Shown here in pieces: positions 24,666 to 33,326 of a stretch of DNA of 64,000 nt (positions within the stretch are counted from its first letter, which is position 1; every line of letters begins with the position of its first letter). The stretch is from NCBI RefSeq assembly GCF_002237595.1, contig NZ_CP022529.1:3162001-3226000 (forward strand). The letters run 5' to 3'. Origin of the DNA: Labrenzia sp. VG12 (lineage in GTDB: Bacteria > Pseudomonadota > Alphaproteobacteria > Rhizobiales > Stappiaceae). Made by a program: the position numbers and the translations under genes. The notes under the pieces are model-generated. The model did not search any database, was not told the DNA's origin, and worked only from the letters and a program-made list of their open reading frames with translations.

Positions 24666-26263
24666 TTGAATACCGACCTGAAAAAGAACGTGGTGATCGG
24701 CTTTCTCGGCACCCAACTGGATGCCGGCAAGAAGCGCCGCTGGCGACCGTCCATTGCCGTTACCCAGCACGGCACCTTTCCGGTGCACCGGCTGGAACTA
24801 CTCCACGACAGGGCGTTCCACCGCCTCGCCCATCACGTGAAGCGCGAAATCGAGGAGGCCAGTCCGGCCACCGAGGTCCTGCTGCAACAGGTTGATCTAC
24901 GCGATCCCTGGGATTTTCAGGAAGTCTATGGCGCGCTGTTCGACTTTGCCCGCGATTACGGCTTCGACGAGGATCGGGAGGACTATTTTGTCCACCTGAC
25001 CACCGGCACCCATGTGGCCCAGATCTGCTGGTTTCTGCTGACCGAATCCCGCCATGTCCCCGCCAAACTGGTGCAGACCTCGCCGCCGCCCCGTGACGCA
25101 GACGACGTCACCGGCAACTACAATATTGTCGACCTGGATCTCTCCCGCTACGACGCCTTGCAGCAGCGCTTCGATCTTGTGGCCGAGGAATATAATGCGC
25201 TTTTGAAGGCCGGCATCGAAACGCGCAACGCCGGCTTCAACAGCCTGATAGAGCGGATAGAGCTTGTCGCGACCAACTCCGATGCCCCCCTGCTACTGCT
25301 CGGCGATACGGGGACCGGCAAGAGTGAGCTCGCCGAACGCATCTACGAACTCAAGCTGCAGCGGCGGCGCGTAAAGGGGCGCCTTGTTCACGTCAACTGC
25401 GCCACGCTGAAAGGCGAACGCGCCATGTCCAGCCTGTTCGGGCATCGCAGAGGTGCGGTCGGCAGCGGCAGCTCCGACCGGCGCGGCCTGCTACGCGAGG
25501 CAGACGGCGGCGTACTTTTTCTGGACGAGATCAACGAACTCGGGCTCGATGAACAGGCGATGATCCTGCATGCGGTTGAAACCGGCCGGTTCCTGCCGCT
25601 CGGCTCGGATCATGAAATCACCAGCCGGTTCCAGCTGATCGCCGGCACCAACAAGAACCTCGGGCACCTGGTGTCCGAAGGCAAGTTCCGGCCGGATCTC
25701 TATGCCAGGCTCAATCTCTGGACCTTCCGCCTGCCATCCTTGAGCGAACGGCGCGAGGATATCGAACCGAACATCGAATTCGAGCTGAACCGCTCCGAAC
25801 GGCTGCTCGGCAACCGGGTCGGCTTCAACGCCGATGCTAGGGCGCGATATCTGGACTTTGCCACATCGCCCGGCACGGCCTGGCCCGGCAACTTCCGCGA
25901 CCTCGGCGCGTCCGTGCAGCGTCTGTGCACCCTGGCCCCCGGGGACGCATCACACTCGCCCTTGTCGACCAGGAAATCGACGCCCTGGAACGGCAATGGT
26001 CGAGCGCGGAGATCAATCCGGACGATGCGCTGCTGCAGACACTGGTCGGAGACCGTCTCTCCGAGGTCGATCCCTTCGACCGGGTCCAGCTGGCTTATGT
26101 GGTCCGCATCTGCAGGAAGAGCCCCACCCTGAGCGCGGCCGGCCGCGTGCTCTTCGCCGCCTCCCGCGCCACCAAGACCAGCCGCAATGACGCCGACCGG
26201 TTGAAGAAATATCTCGATCGGTTTGGCCTGAGCTGGACGGATGTTGCTGAAAACGACCGATAA
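24666..26263 (+). pseudogene. rtcR: RNA-repair regulator RtcR, frameshifted near the C terminus
   Basis: CARF-AAA+ regulator that, in enterobacteria, senses RNA ends and activates rtcBA with sigma-54. The N-terminal CARF-like domain (HLTTGTHVAQICWFLLTE), Walker A GDTGTGKS, Walker B GGVLFLDEI and arginine-finger region FRPDLYARLNLW are intact. The usual GAFTGA loop reads GAVGSG (about 25459-25476). The frame breaks in a C5G4 tract at 25936-25944; the C-terminal half (GRITLALVDQEIDALERQW to the end at 26263) continues in another frame, and one extra base would restore a 532-533-residue protein, the normal length. Start is a TTG at 24666. The break may be real or a base-calling error. Confidence 0.85.
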
Positions 26264-26376
26264 ACTGGCGCTCACAAACTCGTCACAAAATGCCGGCGCC
26301 ATTTTATTTCCATGTGATCGCCTCCGTTCCCACTTCAGGGCTGCAACGACATTCTCATCTGGGAAGAGAGACGACC

Positions 26377-26889
26377 ATGACCATGACCACTTCAGAGACA
26401 CGCCCGGCCGTTTCACTGCCGGCCCTCAATTTCAACACGCTCGGCCTGATGTTCATCTCAGGTTTTTTTGCCACCATCGCCTTTGACGTCTGGGGCCAGA
26501 TCCTCAGCCCCGGCCTTGGCTTTGCCAACCTCTCGCCCCACGGCCTTGCTCAGAGCCTGCTCGGCAGTCTCGGCCTGCCCAACAACGCCTTTGCCGGTTA
26601 CTTCGTGCACTTCTACGTGGTTGGCCTGATCGGCTATCCGCTCGGATGGATGTTCATCTTCGCTCCGCTCTGGCAGCGTGTTGTCGGTGACACCCACTGG
26701 CTTGTCCCGTCCGCGATCTACGGTTTCGGTCTCTGGATCTTTGCCATTGGCGGCATCACCTCCCTCGCCGGTCTGCCGTTCTTCCTGAACTTCACCGGCA
26801 TCGTCTGGGTCGCCCTCGTCGGCCATGTGCTCTACGGCATCGTTCTGGTCGCCATGCTGAAGCTGATCGAGCGTCAGAACACTGCGTGA
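26377..26889 (+). CDS. Four-helix integral membrane protein, hypothetical
   Basis: About 170 residues with four hydrophobic segments (LGLMFISGFFATIAFDVWG, YFVHFYVVGLIGYPLGWMF, ...IYGFGLWIFAIGG, ...VWVALVGHVLYGIVLV). No enzymatic motif; a similar layout is seen in small uncharacterised membrane proteins of marine alphaproteobacteria. The ATG at 26377 has GAAGAGAG upstream. It stands alone between rtcR and a convergent hydrolase gene. Confidence 0.7.
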   Translation: MTMTTSETRPAVSLPALNFNTLGLMFISGFFATIAFDVWGQILSPGLGFANLSPHGLAQSLLGSLGLPNNAFAGYFVHFYVVGLIGYPLGWMFIFAPLWQRVVGDTHWLVPSAIYGFGLWIFAIGGITSLAGLPFFLNFTGIVWVALVGHVLYGIVLVAMLKLIERQNTA

Positions 26890-26906
26890 ACCCTTTCATG
26901 AAAGGT

Positions 26907-26935
26907 CTGCCCCGTGCTCCCCAACCACGGGGCAG
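26907..26935. terminator. Convergent-gene hairpin
   Basis: CTGCCCCGTG and CACGGGGCAG arms (10 bp, nine-base loop) between two convergent stop codons. No clear U-tract, so efficiency is uncertain. Confidence 0.5.
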
Positions 26936-26948
26936 TCTGGTATTGGTC

Positions 26949-28037
26949 TCACTTTCCAACCGACAAACTGTTCTGAAGGACTGTTACGATTTTGTCGGCG
27001 AGCTCCTGATGAAGTTCCGCACGGGGCCGCGCCCCACCGTCCGCGCAAAGTTCATCCGTTTCCCCAATCCGCTTCAGGAAATCGGCAGCGCCTGGCGCGC
27101 ATTCCGGCAAAAAGCTGAAGTGAACTGCGTTGGCAACATAGTCGAGACTTCCCGAGGAGGCGCCTTCGGCAAGTTCATCAGATTTTACCGCAATCGGAAT
27201 CGTCTTCGGCAAACCGAGATTGATAAAATGGAGTGGAATGTTGACTGGCTCCAGGCTTGCCGGATCGAACACTGCCGCCAGAGCCGGATCGACCGCGACT
27301 ACCGCCCGGATGCGCAGATCCTGTTCCCGTTGCTCGAACCTTGCCCGGTTGACTGAGCGTAGATCGAATGGCCTGACTTTGATTTCCTCACCGTGGCGAT
27401 ACGCCCTGCCTCCCTTGAACCACCGGCAATCCGCCATGCCCGGATAAGTGTCGCAATAGCGTACATAGGCTTCCACGGTCGCCAGCGCCCCGACACTTCT
27501 GAGCACCGCGGCACCGCCGAGCGAAAAACCAAGACTTCCAACCCTTTCCGGATCGATTGCCGCTCGCCACACCGGATCCTGCAGCAAGTGATCGAGAAGC
27601 GTAGAAAGGTCGTTCGTCCGCTGCCAGAGTTTCGGCGTATCTTCCGGTGTGGAATCTCCGCTTGTCGTGCCCGGATGATTTGGTCCAGCCACGACAAAAC
27701 CGTTTGCGGCCAGCTCCACCGCAATCCAGGCCATGCGTTCGACGCTCGCGCCCGATCCATGCGACAGGAGCACCAGCGGATGCATGCCTTTTGCGACGGG
27801 GGCGTTTTGAAAGGCTTTCGTGCCTGCGAAGACCCGGTTTTCGCCGACAGCTTCGAGGTCACCACCGGGTAAGGCCGGATACCAGATCAGGACCGTCAGG
27901 TTTTCGTCTCTTTCCTTTGAGTGGACCAGGGTTTTCTCAAAACCGACTGTTTCGAATACCTTGGCCGAAGCGGCCGGCAGCGTGGAGGAAAGTGCCATGC
28001 ACAATGTCAAAGCAGTCCTTTTTACAAAACGTTTCAT
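26949..28037 (-). CDS. Secreted alpha/beta hydrolase (dienelactone hydrolase/PAF-acetylhydrolase-like)
   Basis: 362 residues with a signal peptide (KRTALTLCMALSSTLPAASA). The fold shows an oxyanion-hole region PLVLLSHGSGAS, the nucleophile elbow GFSLGG and a likely catalytic His in VANAVHFSFL near the C terminus. Similar secreted hydrolases act on lipids or small esters; the substrate cannot be told. It is divergent from the AraC-type regulator gene with only 44 bases between them, so that regulator may control it. Confidence 0.82.
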   Translation of the reverse strand: MKRFVKRTALTLCMALSSTLPAASAKVFETVGFEKTLVHSKERDENLTVLIWYPALPGGDLEAVGENRVFAGTKAFQNAPVAKGMHPLVLLSHGSGASVERMAWIAVELAANGFVVAGPNHPGTTSGDSTPEDTPKLWQRTNDLSTLLDHLLQDPVWRAAIDPERVGSLGFSLGGAAVLRSVGALATVEAYVRYCDTYPGMADCRWFKGGRAYRHGEEIKVRPFDLRSVNRARFEQREQDLRIRAVVAVDPALAAVFDPASLEPVNIPLHFINLGLPKTIPIAVKSDELAEGASSGSLDYVANAVHFSFLPECAPGAADFLKRIGETDELCADGGARPRAELHQELADKIVTVLQNSLSVGK

Positions 28038-28081
28038 AAGACCTCCTTCAGTCTGTGGAGCAATGCCGGCAGATTTGCTAA

Positions 28082-29224
28082 TTGACGCTGAGCCGTCGTC
28101 CTCAATCGCGATTCAGTCCTTTCGAAACACGTTTCAGTCCCTCTCTGCGGGTGGTATTCTTGCTGTTTGTCCCCTTGCCCTTCGTCAACGCGTTGCTGCT
28201 GGCGCTGATCTTCGCGCGGCTTGGGCGCAGCAATGCCTTGATCGCCACCAAACCGTTCCTGCTGTTGATTGCCCTTTGCGCCCTGCAATCGGTCTTGATC
28301 GGATTGCGCTGGGGTTATGGGATCGAGGCTGTTCGCCATGCCATTCCGGTTCTTGCAGCCTCGCTGCCGCTGATAACGCTCGCATGTTTTGGAGGCCTTG
28401 CCGGAGGCATTCGGTCGGGACGAAACCTGAAAGTCTTCGCACCGTCAGCAATGGTCACCGTGGCGGTGCTGCTGTTTTTCAAACCGGAACTGGTGGATTT
28501 GGCCCTGATCCTTCTCTACCTCGCCGCCGCACTGATACTGGCAAGGCTCGCTCTGGCAGGTCCGGACGGTCTCGGAAATGCCCGTCTTGACGCCGCTGCC
28601 AATGCGCATCGTGCGATCTGGCTGGCGGCGGTCTGTCTTGGTCTTTCTGCATGCCTCGATGTGTTGGTCCTGGTGGATTTCGAGCGCTCTGGCGGCGTGC
28701 ATGCCGCAGCCCTTGTCAGCAACGCCAACCTCGTCAGCCTGCTGTTGATCGGCCTCTCCGCCTTGTCTGCAGGACATGCGCAGGCAGGTACCGGGGAAGC
28801 AGAGCAATCAGAGGCCTCAAAAGCGACGTTGGCCCCGTCTCCTCAGGATGCTGAAATTGTGGACCGACTCAACAGGCTCATGTCGGAACAACACCTATAC
28901 AGAGATGATAGCCTGAACCTTGCCAAGCTGTCTCGAAAGTCGGGTTTCCCGACGCGCCTCGTGTCGCAAGCAGTCAATCGGGTAACCGGTCAAAATGTTT
29001 CGCGCTTCGTCAACGGGTATCGTGTCAAGGAAGTCTGCCGGTTGCTGGCCGATCCTGACATTACAGTGATCCACGCCATGCATCTTGCCGGCTTCTCCAC
29101 CAAATCCAACTTCAACCGCGAATTCCTGCGCGTAACGGGCAAAACCCCGGAGGCCTGGCGAAAAGCAGACGCAGCAGCTTTGCCGATTGACGCGGCCGAA
29201 CCGGATTTGCGGACGATTAATTAA
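28082..29224 (+). CDS. AraC-family regulator with N-terminal membrane domain
   Basis: About 380 residues: several hydrophobic helices in the first 240 residues, then an AraC-type DNA-binding domain (two helix-turn-helices; LNLAKLSRKSGFPTRLVSQAVNR and HAMHLAGFSTKSNFNREFLRVTG-TPEAWR). This architecture fits membrane-bound sensors that regulate a neighbouring gene. The annotated start is a TTG at 28082; a GTG further in is possible, so the exact N terminus is unsure. It is divergent from the secreted hydrolase gene. Confidence 0.82.
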   Translation: MTLSRRPQSRFSPFETRFSPSLRVVFLLFVPLPFVNALLLALIFARLGRSNALIATKPFLLLIALCALQSVLIGLRWGYGIEAVRHAIPVLAASLPLITLACFGGLAGGIRSGRNLKVFAPSAMVTVAVLLFFKPELVDLALILLYLAAALILARLALAGPDGLGNARLDAAANAHRAIWLAAVCLGLSACLDVLVLVDFERSGGVHAAALVSNANLVSLLLIGLSALSAGHAQAGTGEAEQSEASKATLAPSPQDAEIVDRLNRLMSEQHLYRDDSLNLAKLSRKSGFPTRLVSQAVNRVTGQNVSRFVNGYRVKEVCRLLADPDITVIHAMHLAGFSTKSNFNREFLRVTGKTPEAWRKADAAALPIDAAEPDLRTIN

Positions 29225-29230
29225 TCCGAC

Positions 29231-29809
29231 TCACGTCCTGGTCGACCAATTGCGCTCGAGCAGTTCCGCAGCGGTCCGGCCGGCTTCCAAAATGCTCTCA
29301 GACTTGCCGGCTGCCTCTGCCAGGCGCGCCAGCGTGACCGTGCCGACCATGAGCGCCAGCAGTGCCGTCCCCTGAGCCGCTGCATCGCCGGTTTTCAAAA
29401 GCGCCGACACACGGTCAACCGCCGCCACGCCCTCTCGCCGCGCGACCTCCTCGCCCCGGCTGAGATCGTTTGCCAGAGCCGCCAGGGGGCAGCCGTCTCC
29501 CCGATTGTCGACATGACATTTTGACAGATAGGTATCGATATAGTCGCGACGGGCCCTCGTCTTTTCCGCGTCGTCCGTTGCCCGCTCCATCTCCGTCAGC
29601 ACATCATCGACCGCCTTGCGGAACGCGGCGGAGACCAGTTCGTCCTTCGATTTGAAGTGTCGATAGAAGCCGCCATGGGTCAGCCCGGCCGCCTGCATCA
29701 CATCCGATACGCTGGTCGCGTCAGTTCCCCCGGCGCGCAGCATGCGCGCGGCAGCTTCCAGTATCTTGTTGTGAGACTTCTGCTTTTCAGCTTCTGACAT
29801 GCGCGGCAT
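29231..29809 (-). CDS. TetR-family repressor
   Basis: 192 residues with an N-terminal helix-turn-helix (ATSVSDVMQAAGLTHGGFYRHFKSKDELV) typical of the TetR family, and a C-terminal ligand part like the NemR/AcrR-type regulators (GCPLAALANDLSRG). It is divergent from the NmrA-like gene, and a pair of tandem operator-like repeats lies between them, so autoregulation together with control of that gene is likely. Confidence 0.9.
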   Translation of the reverse strand: MPRMSEAEKQKSHNKILEAAARMLRAGGTDATSVSDVMQAAGLTHGGFYRHFKSKDELVSAAFRKAVDDVLTEMERATDDAEKTRARRDYIDTYLSKCHVDNRGDGCPLAALANDLSRGEEVARREGVAAVDRVSALLKTGDAAAQGTALLALMVGTVTLARLAEAAGKSESILEAGRTAAELLERNWSTRT

Positions 29810-29830
29810 CGGGGCACCTTTCTTCTGGGC

Positions 29831-29887
29831 TTGACAATATAGATTTCACCTATCATCTATATTTATAGATTACAACCATCATCTAAA
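29831..29887. promoter_or_regulatory. Two tandem TetR operator-like repeats and a -35 element
   Basis: TATAGAT-N10-ATCTATA at 29838-29861 is followed after two bases by TATAGAT-N10-ATCTAAA at 29864-29887, a 26-base direct periodicity of inverted repeats. TTGACA at 29831-29836 fits a -35 hexamer for the plus-strand gene. Repressor binding would block it. Confidence 0.75.
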
Positions 29888-29896
29888 AGGTGTCCC

Positions 29897-31003
29897 GTGC
29901 CCTCAAAACCGAAAATTCTCGTCACCAGCGCCGGCGGAAAAACCGGCCTGCCCGTCACCTTGCAACTGCTTGAAAAGGGGTTCCCGGTGCGTGCATTCCT
30001 GCGACGGCAAGATCACCGCGCAGTCCTGCTGAAGCGCGCCGGGGCTGAAGTCTTCGTCGGCAATCAATATGCGCTTGCTGACATGCGCAGGGCGATGGCA
30101 GGGGTTCGGCGCGCCTATCAATGTGCACCAACAGCACCGAACGGGCTGCATTTCAACGCGGTCTTCACGGTCGCCGCCAACGAGGCCGCTCTGGAGCACG
30201 TGGTCACACTCGGCCAATGGCTGACCGCCTGCGACCACCCGTCCCTTTTCACCCGGGAAGTCTATCTCTCCGACGCGCTGATCCGGCTGGCGCCAAACAT
30301 GACCGTCACCTCCATCAACCCGGGCTGGTTTGCCGACAACTATCTGATGGTGATCGACATGGCGGCCCATCTCGGCCTCTTCACCATGCCGCTAGGACCG
30401 GGCCACGAGAAGAAGAACGCCCCGCCCTCCAACGAGGATATCGCGCGTGTCGTCGTTGCCGCTCTTGCCGATCCGGACCGTCACGCAGGCAGGACTTATC
30501 GCCCGACCGGGCCGGAGCTGATGTCGCCGGACGAAATTGCTGCAGCCATGGGACGCGCGCTCGGTCGCAAGGTCAGGTACCAGAACATTTCGGAGAAGAT
30601 GATGACCAAGGCGCTGCGCGCAATGCCGCCCTCGAATTTTTCCGAGGCTGCCGTCTCCCAGCTCGCCATCTACGCTGAAGAATACCGGCGCGGCGCCTTT
30701 GCTGTGAGTGCGCCGACACGGCATGTCGAGGACGTCGGTGGCCATGCGCCGGAATCCTTTGAAAGCATCACCCGTCGGCTGGTCGCCAGACGCCCGGATC
30801 TCCGCCGGAGCATCTCCCGGACGGCCCGTGCCCTGTTCGGTTTTACCAGGATCGCCCTGACCCCGGCGCTCGATCTCGACCGCATCCAGTCAAGCCGCGA
30901 CTACGTCCGCCTCGAAACCCCACGTTTTGCGCAGGAAACGCCGGACTGGGTCCAAAGCCACGACTTCACCCAAGCCACTGCCCCGGCAACCCGGGTTGCC
31001 TGA
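29897..31003 (+). CDS. NmrA-like NAD(P)-binding protein
   Basis: 368 residues, a short-chain-dehydrogenase-like Rossmann protein: KILVTSAGGKTGLPVTLQLLEKG at the N terminus carries the nucleotide-binding glycine pattern, and INPGWFADN and YRPTGPELMSPDEIAAAMGRALGRKV are typical of the NmrA/atypical SDR5 group. A C-terminal stretch of about 80 residues is an unusual addition. The start is a GTG 10 bases after the second operator. Role may be redox sensing or reduction of a quinone or electrophile; not proven. Confidence 0.8.
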   Translation: MPSKPKILVTSAGGKTGLPVTLQLLEKGFPVRAFLRRQDHRAVLLKRAGAEVFVGNQYALADMRRAMAGVRRAYQCAPTAPNGLHFNAVFTVAANEAALEHVVTLGQWLTACDHPSLFTREVYLSDALIRLAPNMTVTSINPGWFADNYLMVIDMAAHLGLFTMPLGPGHEKKNAPPSNEDIARVVVAALADPDRHAGRTYRPTGPELMSPDEIAAAMGRALGRKVRYQNISEKMMTKALRAMPPSNFSEAAVSQLAIYAEEYRRGAFAVSAPTRHVEDVGGHAPESFESITRRLVARRPDLRRSISRTARALFGFTRIALTPALDLDRIQSSRDYVRLETPRFAQETPDWVQSHDFTQATAPATRVA

Positions 31004-31025
31004 CCTGCCACAGAAGGAAAACACC

Positions 31026-31578
31026 ATGACCGACACATCTGTTCTTTTTGACCGCAATGCGCAATTCGCCGAAGGCTTTGACAAGGCCGACCTGCCGATC
31101 CTGCCCAGGCTGAACACGTTATTGATCACTTGTATCGACGCGCGGGTCGATCCGGCCCATGTGCTCGGGCTCGATCTTGGCGACGCGGTTGTCATCCGCA
31201 ACAATGGCGGCCGAGCAACCCCGTGCCGTGATCGAGGAAATCGCCGCTCTCGCCGCCATGGTCGGCAAACTGACAAAGGCGCCGCCCGCTTTCAATGTCG
31301 TCCTGATGCAGCACACCCAGTGCGGTGCACAGAACTTCGCCAATCCGGAGTTCCAGGCGACGCTGAAGGAAAAGCTTGGAATCGACGTGTCTGAATCGGC
31401 CATCTCCGATCACGACACCGACCTGAAAAGGGACATTGCAAGGCTGCGTGATGCCCCGGTGCTTCCAGGTTCCCTGAGCGTTTCCGCCGTGCTTTACGAT
31501 GTCAAGACGGGTCAACTGTCGGAGATCGCGGCTCCGGCAACACTTGCGGATCTGCGCCAAGCGGCGGCGACGGCCTGA
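31026..31578 (+). pseudogene. Beta-carbonic-anhydrase-like gene with frameshift
   Basis: A zinc enzyme-like gene split by a one-base frameshift in a CCCC run near 31216-31219. Part one keeps TCIDARVDP and VIRNNGGRAT; part two keeps QHTQCGAQNF and IDVSESAISDHDTDLKRDIARL. Skipping one C gives a smooth protein of about 183 residues with the Cys, Asp-Arg, and His-x-x-Cys zinc-site motifs of small beta-carbonic anhydrases. It follows the NmrA-like gene by 22 bases. The break may be a sequencing error. Confidence 0.75.
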
Positions 31579-31610
31579 CGCTCATTGGAAGGACCAAGCT
31601 CTGCTGATTA

Positions 31611-31791
31611 GTCATTCCGGACAAATGCAGTAAAGCTGCACGCCGATCCGGAAACCAGCGCATCAGCGCGAGCGAAAGCGAGCACAGATTGGGGAAATTT
31701 AGGCCAAGTAATACGGAGCACCTACGGTGCGATTTGAGCGCTGGATTCCGGATCTGGCCATGCAGCTGCGCTGCAGACCGTCCGGAATGAC
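31611..31791. repeat. Inverted-repeat intergenic element
   Basis: GTCATTCCGGAC at 31611-31622 matches GTCCGGAATGAC at 31780-31791, with a second inner match (ATCCGGAAACCAGCGC against GCGCTGGATTCCGGAT). No coding sequence is seen between. The ends resemble small non-autonomous palindromic elements of alphaproteobacteria. Confidence 0.6.
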
Positions 31792-31812
31792 GGCGTTGGC
31801 AGAACGCCTGGT

Positions 31813-31836
31813 GAGGCGCACCAGAAGGTGCGCCTC
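31813..31836. terminator. Hairpin downstream of the alcohol dehydrogenase gene
   Basis: GAGGCGCACC-AGAA-GGTGCGCCTC, a perfect 10-bp stem 22 bases from the stop codon of the convergent dehydrogenase gene. U-tract weak on both strands. Confidence 0.5.
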
Positions 31837-31858
31837 TTGTGTCCTCAGGCACAGAACG

Positions 31859-33022
31859 TCAGACCGTTCCCGCCTGCGCCTTGTCGAAGATTTCCAGAGC
31901 GCCGTCCTTGGTGAGTTCCACCGGATTGCCGCCGGCGGTCGGGTCGACGATGGCCATCTCCGCGATCAGCTCGCGTTTGCCATCATCGACATTCAGTCCG
32001 CCAAGCGTATGCGGCACATCGAGGTCCGCGCGCAGTTTCAGGATCGCGTCAAGCACGCCCTGATAACCACCGGAGATGCCGAGGAAGCCGGCCAGGCGCT
32101 CGAATTTCTGCTCGATCGCCGGCCGGTTGAACTGCAGCACATAAGGCATGAAGACCGCATTGGTCATGCCGTGATGGGTGTCATAGAGAGCACCGACCGG
32201 ATGCGACAGCGAGTGAATCGCACCGAGCCCCTTCTGGAAGGCAACGGCGCCCATGGCCGCTGCGCTCATCAGGTGGCCACGTGCTTCAAGATCCGCGCCA
32301 TCGGCGGCAACCTTCGGCAGGTTTTCAAACACCAGCCGCATGCCTTCCAGCGCGATGCCTTCCGACATCGGATGATACATCGGAGCGGAATAAGCCTCCA
32401 GGCAATGGGCGAGCGCGTCCATGCCGGTGCCGACCGTGATGAAGCGCGGCATGCCGACCGTCAGCTCCGGATCGCAGATGACGGTTTCAGGCAGCATCTT
32501 CGGATGGAAGATCACTTTCTTCGTGTGGGTCGCCTCGTTCGTGACCACGCCGGCGCGGCCGACTTCCGAACCGGTGCCCGCCGTTGTCGGGACGGCAACG
32601 ATCGGCGCAATACCGGCCGGGTCGGCGCGGGTCCACCAGTCGCCGATGTCTTCAAAATCCCAGATCGGCCGGGACTGACCGGACATGAAGGCAATCAGCT
32701 TGCCCGCATCGAGGCCCGAGCCGCCGCCGAAGGCGATAACGCCGTCATGCCCACCTGCCTTGAAAGCGGCGACACCGGCATTGATGTTGCTGTCGACCGG
32801 GTTCGGCTTGACGTCGGAAAAGACGGCGGCCTGAAGACCGGCGGCCTTCAGGCTCTCGATCGCCTCTGCCACCATCGGCAGGCCGGCAAGGCCCGGGTCG
32901 GTCACCAGCAGCGGGTTGGTCATGCCGGACGCTTTCACCGCATCAGGCAATTCCTTGATACGGCCGACGCCGAAACGGACGGAGGTCGGATAGGACCAGT
33001 TGACGGAAGGAAGTGAGCTCAT
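31859..33022 (-). CDS. Iron-containing alcohol dehydrogenase
   Basis: About 387 residues of the group III Fe-ADH family, oxidising an alcohol with NAD(P). Seen: DVKPNPVDSNI, the GGGSGLDAGK nucleotide-binding region, PTTAGTGSEV, and metal ligands in ALAHCLEAY and the GLGAIHSLSHPVGALYDTHHGMTNAV block, whose His residues are the iron site. The ATG of MSSLPSVNW (33022) lies inside a longer frame to 33280 that runs through a repeat. It is the last gene of the TRAP - ligase - aldehyde dehydrogenase cluster, where it would oxidise an alcohol intermediate. Confidence 0.9.
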   Translation of the reverse strand: MSSLPSVNWSYPTSVRFGVGRIKELPDAVKASGMTNPLLVTDPGLAGLPMVAEAIESLKAAGLQAAVFSDVKPNPVDSNINAGVAAFKAGGHDGVIAFGGGSGLDAGKLIAFMSGQSRPIWDFEDIGDWWTRADPAGIAPIVAVPTTAGTGSEVGRAGVVTNEATHTKKVIFHPKMLPETVICDPELTVGMPRFITVGTGMDALAHCLEAYSAPMYHPMSEGIALEGMRLVFENLPKVAADGADLEARGHLMSAAAMGAVAFQKGLGAIHSLSHPVGALYDTHHGMTNAVFMPYVLQFNRPAIEQKFERLAGFLGISGGYQGVLDAILKLRADLDVPHTLGGLNVDDGKRELIAEMAIVDPTAGGNPVELTKDGALEIFDKAQAGTV

Positions 33023-33100
33023 GGTCGTCTCGTTGGTTTGATCGTCTGTTTTTCTGCCACCACATTCCGCGATCGCAGTTGTCTTTTTTAACGTCACCGC

Positions 33101-33260
33101 TTGCACCCCTCTCCCCCCTTGCGGGGGAGATGTCCGCTTCAGCGGACAGAGGGGGTACCGGGCGGTATGCCTTAATTCCGGTGCCGGATTTGCCGAGAGG
33201 TTGCCCCCCCTCTGTCTCCTGACGGAGAAATCTCCCCCGCAAGGGGGGAGAGGGGAGCAA
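33101..33260. repeat. 160-bp palindromic intergenic repeat
   Basis: Outer arms at 33101-33130 and 33231-33260 are inverted copies rich in CTCCCCC/GGGGGAG, and an inner TGTCCGC-TTCA-GCGGACA hairpin lies at 33131-33148. This is the common alphaproteobacterial G/C-ladder repeat type. Sits between the Fe-ADH and aldehyde dehydrogenase genes. Confidence 0.75.
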
Positions 33261-33326
33261 GCCCAACGTCCCAATTCCAATTGAAACGAGGGAAACCGGG
33301 CTTGCTCAGGTTTTCGTCTCGCCGCT

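Noticed and set aside
33101..33260. CRISPR array or insertion sequence
   Set aside because: Single palindrome without direct repeats, spacers or a transposase.
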